This document shows, one piece after another, positions 54,148 to 64,000 of a DNA stretch of 64,000 nt. Each line of letters opens with the position of its first letter. Positions within the stretch are counted from its first letter, which is position 1. Both the position numbers and the translations under genes were made by a program. The notes beneath the pieces were generated by a model. That model was given only the letters and a program-made list of their open reading frames with translations. It ran no database searches and was not told where the DNA came from. Source of the stretch: Mariannaea sp. PMI_226 (Eukaryota > Ascomycota > Sordariomycetes > Hypocreales > Nectriaceae); assembly GCA_024336345.1 (NCBI GenBank), contig JANFOG010000014.1:248001-312000 (forward strand), written 5' to 3'.

Positions 54148-54753
54148 ATGAAGGTCTCTGTTGTTACCCTCGCCTCCATCCTCGCCATCTGCGCTCAGGT
54201 AAGTCTCGTCCGTCTACAAAACAAGCAATTGATGTCATCTATGTGATCAACAGCTCACATATGTGTGTGTGCACTACAGGCCCAGAACAACCCGATCTCT
54301 TCTCTCGTCAACGACGCCTCGTCGGCTATCGACAAGGCTTCCAGCGCTGTTGACAGCGTCCACAGCGACGTCTCCAGTGCGGTTAACAGTGTCGGCAGTC
54401 GCGTTTCCAGTGCTGTCGCTAGTGCTACTGGTAGCGACACCACCTCTGCCACCGGGAGCGGCACGGCCGCTTCCACCACGACCAAGAGAATCGACACCAG
54501 CGCCGCCGCCGCCGCCAGCGCCAGCGCCAGCAGCAAGCTTGCGAGCCTCAGTTCCGCCCTCTCGACGGCCAAGGGGGCTGCTTCCTCGTCCCTTACTGCT
54601 GCCATCGGCTCAGCTAGCTCTGCCTTGAATAGTGCTGCCTCTGCTGCCACTGCCACTAGCACTACCACCTCTGACAACGCCGGTGCCATGCCTACTGCCG
54701 CCGTCGCCATGGGCGCCCTCATGGGCGGTGCTGCCGTCTTCGTCAACTTTTAA
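54148..54753 (+). CDS. Ser/Ala/Thr-rich secreted protein with GPI-type C-terminus
   Basis: Two exons, 54148-54198 and 54280-54753 (intron GTAAGT..CTACAG), giving 174 residues. The first exon codes exactly the signal peptide MKVSVVTLASILAICAQ. The mature part is made of imperfect repeats of the form SSAV.SV.S.VSSAV, nearly all Ser, Ala, Thr, Val and Gly, expected to be heavily O-mannosylated. It ends in a hydrophobic tail (AVAMGALMGGAAVFVNF) preceded by small residues, the signal for a GPI anchor. No catalytic domain is present. A structural cell wall or surface protein is likely. Its strongly codon-biased GC-rich sequence produces long antisense frames that are not genes. Confidence 0.85.
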
Positions 54754-57700
54754 ACGGTTGTCCCATATCTTGTGCTGTGCCCCCAAGTCTGCGTCTGCAA
54801 ATATTGTTTTGTTATGCTGCAACAGGCCCAATGTCCAAATAGGTCAGAGAGGCAAAAGAACATACACAAAGGATGACTGCAGGAAATTGGGTGATGATCG
54901 AATGGCGACGCGCAGGTGGTGACGGATCTGGGGATTGCTCCGTGAGCTAACCATTCACCACTCCGCCAGTCTGCCGCCAGTCTCTATTGCGTTCATTTTC
55001 AAGATTAATACTGGACGAAATATGGTTTATTCGTCTGCCGGGGTAAAAATTCTCATGTTGACGAATTTAATGGGAATTCTTTTTTTTAATATTTTGTATC
55101 TGTTTCTTCCAACGAAAATGCCATATACCATGGGACATTTCGCATATCCCCATCTTAATGCTCAATACACAAGCACTTCATAACGTATAATATTGTTCCT
55201 CTGACTACAATTGGTCAACATAATACGATTTTCCCGTATTCTTAGGTTATGCAAGTGTGTAGTCTAACATGTGACTTCTACAGCAAAACGCGCGCCACTT
55301 TGTCGCCCATGGCACTTGGGAGATTATTGAGTTTGGTAAGCAACGGAGCCTTCATTCATCAAATCATGTCCTTTCTTAATTGCGCCATGTAAAGCCTATC
55401 GAGTGTGTTTCAACTGGAGTTGGATATGGTTCATTGGGCTTCCTCTCTCTCTCATTCACCAATCGCTCCGCCTGTGGGCTGCCCGCCAAATAGTTAGCCG
55501 CTGCCAACCCGTAGTTTATTTCTGAATGGCCATATGGCTGGAATTCCCTTCATAGGATTTGCGGGGTACACGATAAACATTATTTGATTCATTCGTTGAA
55601 GTTTCCCGGAAGATGAAGTTTACCTTCAAGCCCTGCTCGGAATGCGATGATATCATATGGCTGGTGCTGGTATGGCCATTTAAGTCTATCTATTGCGAAG
55701 CTTTATTCCGCCCGCCAATTGTAAGCTTAACTGGACACGTATGGGATAGTTCTTCTTAAAGGCCTTGTCCCTCCTACGACGAGATGGAAGAGTAAGAGGT
55801 AAAAAGAAACTTAAGAGGTTTTGTTAAACAAACATCTACATCAACAGATTAGCAAGGATATGCCGTAAGATACCCATAGCGAGTAAGCAAGTGTAATGAA
55901 TACCATTCGATATATTAGAAAATCATATTGCCTCCAAATATAGCTTGTCGTACTAGAACCGTACTACAAAACAAGACATTGACCAATATCTTGACACATT
56001 TGTTATACACCCTCTATCATCAATCTTCCAAGGGGCTATATAACACCTACTGACCAGTTTCATCTCAGAGAAACAAGGCACGAGCTGATCAACACGCCGT
56101 TCACTTGAAACGCGCCGGTCTTAATGCTACCCTTGTTGTCAATGTCATAATGATAACCATTATCTCTATTATCAGGACCCGAACAGCTATCCATCAACCC
56201 CCCCAAAAGAAACTTCCAGTAATTGGAAATGGCATAGAGTGGCGGAACTATACTGGTCAGGCTGCCATTGCTCTCTTGCTCTTGTTGGTCCTCACGAAAC
56301 ACTATCACTTGCATGGAAATCACGGTGTGCTTAGCTAGGTACTCAACTTTGGATACAACTGGACTATCATTACCCACTGGACATTTTTTTTTTTTTGGAC
56401 GCAGCACCTACCTTGTTTCCCTCTGAGATTGCCGAATTGCAACGAGATGGACTTTTCGGGATTGTACTGGCAGCTGCTCATTCATGGTGCGCATACTTAT
56501 CAACTTGCACACGTTGATGCCGAACTACATTACAAGGCAGAAAAGACTTGACTCCTCAACTGAACTGGACTGTGTTAGTGTTCAGTCTCTTGACATTTAC
56601 GAACATTCCTTACCGTCCTCCACAAAGATGGAAATGGGGCTAAATGAGTCTAGGAACGAATGGTTTATTTAGTCAACTATATGATTCTTGGCCATGAGAA
56701 GCAGCCAGAGCTCGTGATTCGCTTTCCAGTTACCCTTGGGTCACTGTTAGTTGTCTTTGCTTTTAACTACATTACTCTCTTCTTCTCAAGTCTCCTTCCT
56801 ACTACCCTATAAAACAAAAATAACAAAGAGACTACTCACAAGGTGGATATTCTTTCCCCTGCTAATAGGGTCAATCTGAAAATCCCCATTATGGGTTTTT
56901 GAGCTTGGATGCTAGCTTTCCAAAACACTTCCAAGAGGTCTGATAACCAGGTTTCGAGCAGCAATTACACCCTCTGATAATACGAAAGGGAGCATAACTA
57001 CTTGTCTTGTTTGTCCACATCACACCCCAAGACACTGAGGGGCCTGGCTCAGACGCCTTTATCATCAAACACCTGAAGCTGATGATAGATTCTGCCTTTC
57101 CACATAGCCTTAATATGCCTGGTGGTGAGCACATTTCTTCTTTCTATCACTATATTTGGAAGAACATCAATCTGCTACATAATCTTTGACTGAAAGCATT
57201 CAATTGCTTGCCTGGACCGACTCGCGATGTCCGTTTGGTTTGGACGTCTAGTGCAAAATTTTGACGGTATCGTATCCAGAGCACACAGGAAGAAAAGGAG
57301 ATCGCCCAGAGCATTGCAAGCCCTTATTTTTGAGAGAGCAAAATATTGTTGGACAGAAACTTAGCCTGGTTCATGCAAGGGTAACACCAAAAAAAAAAAA
57401 AACACCCTCATGTCATCTAAAAAGCATCTCATTGTCATTGCAATGAAACTCCCAAAAATTAGACGCGACAACAATCCATTATCTATCATCAGGTTCTGTT
57501 TCACACGGATCTGGCATGACGGAAGCGCCTTGCACCCCCCAAAACTCCAAGGTTGATAAAATTGACTGTCAGGTGGATATCGCCCTCGAAATAAAGGTTG
57601 AAATGATTTCAGCATCAAAGTGGGAGAAGAGCTCGAAATAAAGCTCACCGAACTAAGCAAAATTAGAAGCCCTGATGGCACTGCTTGACCCAGGTGGGTT

Positions 57701-58136
57701 TATCAACTGGGGACCGTAGTATGGAATGAAAACTAACATGTCTCAAATCACTACGAGCCATTTCAAAACATGAAATGTCATTTGTCTCACGCTGCGACAT
57801 CAATACTGCAATGGATCTGAAGTCTTCCAACTAGGAATGCTATATGTATATAGATGAAGTAGAGGAATGAGGTCTCTAGACGATATTTAGTCCAATAGGA
57901 ATACGTTCTCGGCCAGGGTCCAACTAATGCTGTGGAAATTAGCGTCGTCGGTTGGCATGTTCTAGTCCTTATGATGTTGCTAGTGGAGGAAACAATCGCC
58001 CTGATATCAGGGTCCTTTATAGATGTAAGCTACTTCCGAGGTCTTGTTCAGCTAGTCGACCCGATGCTTGTACATTTGCACTCACCAAACAAAAATCTCA
58101 TACTCGTTCTTTCAGTTCTTTAAGTGAATATTGAAA
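54754..58136. other. 3.4-kb gene-poor region
   Basis: AT-rich, with only short open frames and homopolymer runs such as 56386-56397 and 57390-57401. No gene, repeat family or RNA was recognised. The last 300 bp form the CFEM gene promoter. Confidence 0.5.
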
Positions 58137-58537
58137 ATGAAAGCCGGATTTATTTTCCTCTTCGCCGCGAGCGTCGCTGCCAGCAGTGCTGCCAGTATCG
58201 TCGACGTCCCCAAGTGCGCTGTAAGTCAATTTCTCAACATCAAAAATCATCAGCCTCCCACTCAAATGACCTTGGGCTAAAACCAACATTGTTCTCCAAC
58301 ATCTAGCAAAACTGTCTCAATAAAGTTGCCCCAAAGGCACATTGCTCGGCTCAGGATTATAAGTGCTTATGTACTAAGATGTCGAAAATAAAAAAGCCCG
58401 TTGCTTCTTGTGTGATATCCAACTGCGAACTCCCGGATCTGATCAATGCAATGTCTCTTGAGCAGAAGCTGTGCGGTCCAACAGACAGCAAGAAGAGCTC
58501 TACCTTAGTCAAGGAGAATTCGAGTGGAGAAATTTAG
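58137..58537 (+). CDS. small secreted CFEM-domain protein
   Basis: Two exons, 58137-58220 and 58307-58537 (86-bp intron, GTAAGT..TCTAG), giving 104 residues. A signal peptide (MKAGFIFLFAASVAAS) is followed directly by a CFEM domain. Its eight cysteines at 27, 31, 41, 48, 50, 63, 68 and 84 have the spacing C-x3-C-x9-C-x6-C-x-C-x12-C-x4-C-x15-C, which fits the family consensus. It begins with the usual P.CA..C (PKCAQNC). Asp45 in CSAQDYKCLC is at the position that binds haem iron in characterised CFEM proteins. The C-terminal tail is short, charged and lacks a GPI signal, so the protein should be soluble and secreted. Soluble CFEM proteins act as haem carriers or as effectors in plant- or insect-associated fungi; which applies is unknown. 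Neither exon alone makes a long open frame, so it is easily missed. Confidence 0.9.
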
Positions 58538-59761
58538 CAATCTTATGGGATGGCTGCCATTTTTGGACATATCAACATGAGAAAGAGAGCATGACAATCA
58601 TTTCATTTTCAATAGCGTAGATGCTTGTCCTGCCTCTGATGCAAACCTCAGGTCGTGTCGACGAATTATTCACCTAAGGCTGCTATTGACATATGATGTA
58701 ACCCGATATACCTGTTACTCTTACTATTTTTGCAATATAACTGTTTTCCAAATGATGGCACACTTTAGCTTCCATCGGGAGGGTACTGGTCAGATAATGT
58801 TCTGCAATCGAACCAAAGATGGAATTGCTAGCTGAATTTTTTTTTGGTATGACCACCGACTGAATCAGTGGATTCTATAAGCGAACTGTCCTCCTGGGTG
58901 AATATTTGAAAGTTGGGTTACTTTGCATATAGGGCGACGTTCCCGCACGGCTGGTCGCTCTTTCGGGTCAGTTTGTCGTCCTTGGTCTGGTGGTATCATC
59001 CAACGGCCGCGTAATGGCCCATCTCCGATCTAATTTTGAAGTATGACGGTGATCTAGCGTATAATATTCCCCAAGTTACGTCTGCTGCAAATTGTCACTA
59101 AATTTTGGATACCAAACAGCCAACGTTCAAGGAGAGATACACCATCACCCATTCGTTGTCACATTACCTTATAATTAGGGATTGGGACGAGAATAGAATC
59201 ACTCATAGGAGCCGATCTTTAAGGTTCGAGCTAGGGATGCAAGTAATTTACAGTCTACTCTGGAGTTAGTTGGGGCTGAGAATCCTGTTTGTGTGGAAGC
59301 TCCAAAAGAAATCCATTGGGAATTGGAAGATTGGTTTATGGAAGTGGCATATGCAAGATGCTGAATTTATCTTAGAAGATGAAGGGGAGTCGGACCTCTG
59401 AAAGTGCAAACGGTTCATCACGGTATACAGCTTCAAATTTTTCAAGTAAGTAAATGATAAATCTCCATTCATAGTAAAATAGCCAAAAACGCCTCTGGGT
59501 GAATATATTTGACTATGTGCTGATTGATGTCCAACCACAAGCCATATCACTTTGCTAGACTCCGATATCTCCGTGATCGCATATTCCATGTATCGTCTCT
59601 CAAGTGTAAATTAGACAAATTTTCCATCTCTTTTGTCTCCTGACGCACCGGATTAAAAGAAAGGGCGGTCTACATTGATTTGATTATCGTTTGGGGTCGT
59701 GTTCCAATTGCTCGTCTGTTGCAGGTATATTATGAGATCCAGCTCCACAACCTACTCATAT
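58538..59761. other. intergenic, convergent
   Basis: About 1.2 kb between the CFEM gene and the cupredoxin gene, which converge. One minus-strand frame (59266-59589) has no recognisable domain. Nothing else noted. Confidence 0.5.
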
Positions 59762-60451
59762 TCACAGAGCAAGCAATCCACCGATCATCGCGGCAAGACC
59801 GCTGACACCGACCATGGGGCTCAGACCTCCAGCAGCGTTGGAGCTGGTGGCGGCAGCAGTGGATGAGGTCTTGGAGGCGGAAGAGGTTCCGGTTCCGGAG
59901 GCCGAGGGCTTGGAGCTGCTGGAGCCGTCACCGACGGTGCCGCCAGTCACGGAGCCGGGAGTCTTGGTCGAGTCGGTCTTGGCGGCCGCCGACTTGTACT
60001 GGGAAAGAGTCTTGTCGCTACCCTGGTTGATGACACCAACCATGCCGGCCTGGCAATGGCCTGGGACACCGCAGTAGAACCAGATAGGATCGGTGCTGTT
60101 GATGTCCACGGAGAAGACGTTCTGCGAGCAAATAAAAGTCAGTATTTGAAAGAGAGAAGCGACAGAAAAGAGCACGAGGCACAAAAGAAAAAGCAAACTC
60201 ACGTTGTCACCCTTGGGGAGAGGACCAGAAAAGAATCCTCCAGAGCTAGCGGGAGTGCAAGGGCTGGCGAAGGGACCGGACACAACGCTGTGGGCGCCAT
60301 CGAAATGGAACTCGACGGTGTCTCCCTTGGCGGCCTTGATAGAATTAGGGCTGAACTGGAGTCCTCCCTTGCCGACCTCGACCTTGATGGTCTCTGCAGA
60401 GGCACCAGCGGCAAGGCCAAGCACAGCCAGGATAGCAGCATTGAAATGCAT
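59762..60451 (-). CDS. extracellular serine-rich cupredoxin, GPI-type
   Basis: Two exons on the minus strand, 60451-60203 and 60121-59762, giving 202 residues. A signal peptide (MHFNAAILAVLGLAAGASA) leads to a plastocyanin-like domain: TIKVEVGKGGLQFSPNSIKAAKGDTVEFHF, GAHSVVSGPF (His54), and WFYCGVPGHCQAGMVGVI with Cys100, His105 and Met110, a full type 1 copper ligand set (C-x4-H-x4-M). A Ser/Thr/Gly-rich stalk and hydrophobic C-terminus (GLAAMIGGLLAL) suggest a GPI anchor. The open frame continues through an 81-bp segment that I read as an intron (GTGAGT..CGCAG, with CTGAC). Its translation is a hydrophobic run foreign to the family, and removing it joins GDN to NVFSVDI. Such proteins are common on fungal surfaces; their electron-transfer partner is not known. 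Confidence 0.9.
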   Translation of the reverse strand: MHFNAAILAVLGLAAGASAETIKVEVGKGGLQFSPNSIKAAKGDTVEFHFDGAHSVVSGPFASPCTPASSGGFFSGPLPKGDNVSLLFLLCLVLFSVASLFQILTFICSQNVFSVDINSTDPIWFYCGVPGHCQAGMVGVINQGSDKTLSQYKSAAAKTDSTKTPGSVTGGTVGDGSSSSKPSASGTGTSSASKTSSTAAATSSNAAGGLSPMVGVSGLAAMIGGLLAL

Positions 60452-63400
60452 GATGATTATTGGTGTGAGAGTGAGGGTGTAAGTGGGTGTGGTAGGTGGG
60501 TTGAAGGTTGAGAGAGAGGGGTGAGAGGGATAGGTAGATAGTTATACAAATTGTTTCTTGGTTCTTGGGGGGTTTAGTGAGAAGCTGGACGCTCCCGTGT
60601 TAGTTATATATACTTTGCTTTTCGTCTGACTTGGTTCGGATCCGTGTTCTTCGGTCTGCAGAAAGGATGGGGCTGGCCAGTTTCACTGTCGACGCTCCAC
60701 GAGCACCAATCACGCAGTGGCTCAGACGCCGTGGGCTAGCTAGCTGGACATCGTTTTGCTAACTGGTTTCAGGGGACAGAGAAAGAAGGGGTGGAATGTA
60801 GCAAGACAAGGGCCCTGGGAGTCAAGGCGCAGATGGGATGGAAAGCCATTGACATCATGGCAGTTTGTTTTGGCTTCTACTCCGTGCTCTGTGTTCCGTA
60901 GTTAGTTGCTTATGCAATGGCAATCTGCATTGAACAGGCCCCCTTTCAAATGGCTCCTGTGCTTGGACCATCAAGACGGCTCATCGGCAAAAGTGTTCGG
61001 GTGGAGGAGGTAAGCTACTATGTACAATGGCACAGGAGCTACGCAATGCAAAAGCCACGATAATCGAATTGAATCCTTATTAGGCAAGGTACCGGGCGTA
61101 ACTATGGACATAAGCATCCATTGAATGAATGAATCCCTGGCCCTGGCCTGGGGGAGGGATTGTACCTTGAGCAAATGCAGTGGAGGTTTTCTCTTGTTGG
61201 TGTCATGTCATGCCATGTCATTCCTGTTCCGTTGAGTTACTGCCTGTATAAGGTAGGCACTGACCTTAGGTACGCTGTATTAGGTAGCTAGGTCCTGTTA
61301 GAGGGCAACGGGGAGGAGTTGACACAGGGGAGTTGGCGCTACCAGGTTGGATCTCCCCCCTCGTGCTTTGACATAGCCTCCAACCGTGCGCAGCCACGAG
61401 GCTATCCGTGCAAAATAATGGGGAAAAAAGAATTAGAAAGAACAATAGTGAGGTGATCTGGTGCAAATTTGTTGCACAAAATCTAGAACCTTGCCTACCA
61501 TAGTAGTAAAGTGAAGGGTGAAAGGGGGCTAATTTTAGGCGGCCCCTCTCCCTAAACTGAACTGTTACCTAGCGTCACTCTTGTTGCTGACAACGTTTGT
61601 GTAAGCGCCGGAAGCTGTAACAGCCGAGTGTGTTATGTGATGACTGAAACGCTTTGTATGGTCACAGATTCCCCCCGTCGGCACATCTAACCTGCCGCAC
61701 CCTCTGTACGGGGCTGCACGGGGGCAGAGATAGTCCGGAGCCCGGGTCCATGATTGGTCGCTGCCTGGCATCAGCAACCAGTGTCGCGGCAAACCGGCAC
61801 TTCGACTACCGTATCCAGATTGAAATGAGGTTATAGATTAAGTGCACTGCCACAATAATCCGGTAGCTTGACCTGACCATGGGGGGCGGGGGCCTTGTTG
61901 TCTTTTGTCTTTTTGTCATTTCATCCTTTTTGCCCAGGTTCCCTTCCACCCCCAGATCAGATAAGTTCCATTGTCATGAAGAAGCTTGACGGAGGAGTTA
62001 GCAACAGGGGGGAGCTCCAGGCAAGGACCCCGCACAGCTTGGTGCTACACCCTCTGTTGCAAGCTATCATCAACGTGGGTTAATTAGGGAAAAAACGGGA
62101 AAAGATGCGAGAAGAAAGGTATTTTGCATTGTATCGCATCCTCCTGTCAGCCAGCCTGCCATTCCATCCTTGATTGATTGTTCAGCGGAGTTAGCTCGTA
62201 TGCAACGCGGAGAATCGGCACTGCATGGCTACGTGAACACAACAGCAACAGAGGAGGCCTCCCATACATTTTGATCCCAGACTTGGATTCCAGTGGAGTG
62301 TCTTCATCTTCATTCGCATGAGACTTACAAAAACCGAAAAGTTGGCCTGCCTGGTCGGCAAACCTGTCGCGGAACCACGCAATCGAGGTGTCGATTCATG
62401 GAGTACGATATCTCCCATAGCCAATTGATTAGTCAACAAACCGCCCCGGCCCCAATTGGACACATGATTCCCTCCCGAATTCGAGAAGTCACCGACACAC
62501 ACACCCCGGAATCTAACATTGGAAGGGGGCGGAGCACGCGGATAAATATGCTGGAGAAGGCTGGTGACCTACAGCGCTTACATTGAGATAGCGTAGTCTA
62601 CATCACCCTGCTTTGAGTTGTTGGTACCAATTAACTACGCAGCACCCCGGATCCCTGCCCTCGGTTGAGTTAGCCTAATCTAACGACTGCAAGCAATACC
62701 ACAGTACAGATTAGAGATTAAATGAACATTGATCAGTTTCATGGGCTCTGCGCTGTTGTTTCGTTGTTCCCCCAACAACTTATGCACCCTGATCTTTTGT
62801 TTTTATTGTTGATTAACATTATCAATCTGCTGTCTTTGGTCCCCCGAATCAATTCCATCCCACCTCCCAAATTAATTAATATTTGATGATTTATAGAAGT
62901 TTTCGCTGACGCTAGGTACCTAGGGTCGGGATGAAGTAATGAGGAGCATTATTCACAACTCCGTGTTGCTCATCTCTCGGGACATTATTCCTGCTTCATT
63001 GCCTGGATACTGATACTTACGATGCCTTCCATTCGTCTCGGTGTGTTACATTTGAACGATTTTTCGCTACTTATACAGATTAGTCACCGGTATATTTATT
63101 TGGTATCCTTGTTTGATATCACCATCTATTGTGACATTCATCCCCCTTGAATTTCCAAAAGCTTAGCATACTTAGTAATTACATGGTAACTGGGAGGGCA
63201 TGACAGTATCCCTGCCAGCCGTACCTTGAAACGGTTTCATCTTGTCCCCAAGTGTTTCCAACGTGGTGATGTGTAACAGTGGGTAAAGCTGCAATCTTTG
63301 AAACGCAATCTAGTAACTAGTCAAGCTGCATTGGGAATCTCGACACCATCTCTTTCTCACACTTCGAGCCTAAATCTCATATGGTAACGCTCCTTACCGA

Positions 63401-64000
63401 GCGAATCGAGTAAGTAGGTGTCGAATTATTCATCAATTGATGATCGGATGAAAAAATCCACATTCACAAGAGAGGGACAAAATTTCCAGACGTCAAAAAC
63501 GACAGCGACAGAGGTTTCAACCGGATCCTATCACAAGAACACGGAGCTAAAAATCCATCTCTTGAAGTCACAGCACCCAAAGCCGTAGATGGTCTCCATT
63601 AAGTTAATTTAAATGAAGCTTCCTACTTGTTCGTATGGAAGTGTTTGTGAAGAAAAAAATCGGAAGGCCTACACAATACATTTCGATATTGGAATTGGTG
63701 GCCCACTGCTCTCTCACTACAGAGGGCTCAAAGCACCAATTGATCTATTATATACTACTTGGCCTATAATGACGGTACCTAATAATTTGCTATCCTCTAC
63801 AGATTCTTTGCGTACTGAGAATATTGGGTTGGTTGTAATGTCTACTGAGCCTTGGCTCTGGGGTAGGGTCAATACAATCCGGCCCATGAGGTGGCAAGCA
63901 GAGAAAGGGGTGAGGGGGAAGAGGGCGCTGCCAGACACCCGAACACTCCATCGAGGAGAGCTGAAAGAAACAAAAGCTTGAATTTTTTACTCTCTTGGAG
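60452..64000. other. 3.5-kb gene-poor region to the window end
   Basis: The first 160 bp are the cupredoxin promoter, including a TATATATA stretch near 60607-60614 on its strand. The rest holds only short open frames without domains; nothing else supported. Confidence 0.5.

Noticed and set aside
54255..54746. 163-residue Ala-rich open frame on the minus strand
   Set aside because: Antisense shadow of the Ser/Ala-rich GPI-type protein; low complexity only.
60056..60511. 151-residue open frame on the plus strand
   Set aside because: Opposite the cupredoxin gene, spans its intron and start, no domain.
1..64000. CRISPR arrays, rRNA genes, prophage or bacterial operons
   Set aside because: None seen; gene structure is clearly eukaryotic.

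Overview
The window reads as nuclear DNA of a filamentous ascomycete, most likely a sordariomycete and possibly Hypocreales; that placement is an inference from gene content. Support comes from short spliceosomal introns (47 to 108 bp, GT..AG, CTAAC or CTGAC branch-like sites), four Zn2Cys6 regulators, an RGS-domain GPCR, a CFEM secreted protein, a GT71 mannosyltransferase and a fungal-type sulfide oxidation gene pair. There is no prokaryotic operon structure, rRNA, CRISPR array or convincing tRNA. I assembled exon models by hand; all complete models keep an open frame across their junctions.

Layout. 1-5.4 kb: tail of a 14-TM MFS exporter, an ornithine cyclodeaminase/mu-crystallin family enzyme and a Zn2Cys6 regulator. 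6.7-7.4 kb: TIM17 (minus). 8.1-15.2 kb: a DHDPS-family aldolase (minus), a Zn2Cys6 regulator and a Dal5-type transporter. The aldolase/regulator intergenic region and the transporter promoter share an 11-mer and a CCGATCGG palindrome, suggesting a small regulon. 16.4-18.4 kb: a seven-TM receptor fused to an RGS domain. 19.1-20.5 kb: a structurally intact Tc1-type DD34E transposon with 27-bp inverted repeats and TA duplications, lying 194 bp upstream of a GT71 mannosyltransferase gene (20.7-22.2 kb). 22.5-23.7 kb: a tiny CxxC protein and a J-domain protein. 23.7-25.6 kb: an AT-rich gap with a 29-bp inverted repeat pair.

25.6-32.3 kb: a Zn2Cys6 regulator, a GNAT acetyltransferase, a secreted amidohydrolase and a DJ-1/PfpI protein. 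34.2-35.5 kb: a Myb/SANT-like protein whose intron is a multiple of three without stops. 39.6 kb: a small secreted six-cysteine protein with a 5'UTR intron. 40.2-44.1 kb: a divergent pair, a persulfide dioxygenase-like metallo-beta-lactamase (minus) and sulfide:quinone oxidoreductase (plus), which together would form a mitochondrial sulfide detoxification module. 46.9-50.9 kb: a 14-TM MFS transporter convergent with a six-exon Zn2Cys6 regulator. 54.1-60.5 kb: three secreted or surface proteins: a Ser/Ala-rich GPI-type protein, a CFEM protein and a GPI-type cupredoxin. The remainder (35.5-39.6, 50.9-54.1, 54.8-58.1 and 60.5-64 kb) is long gene-poor DNA in which I could not support genes.
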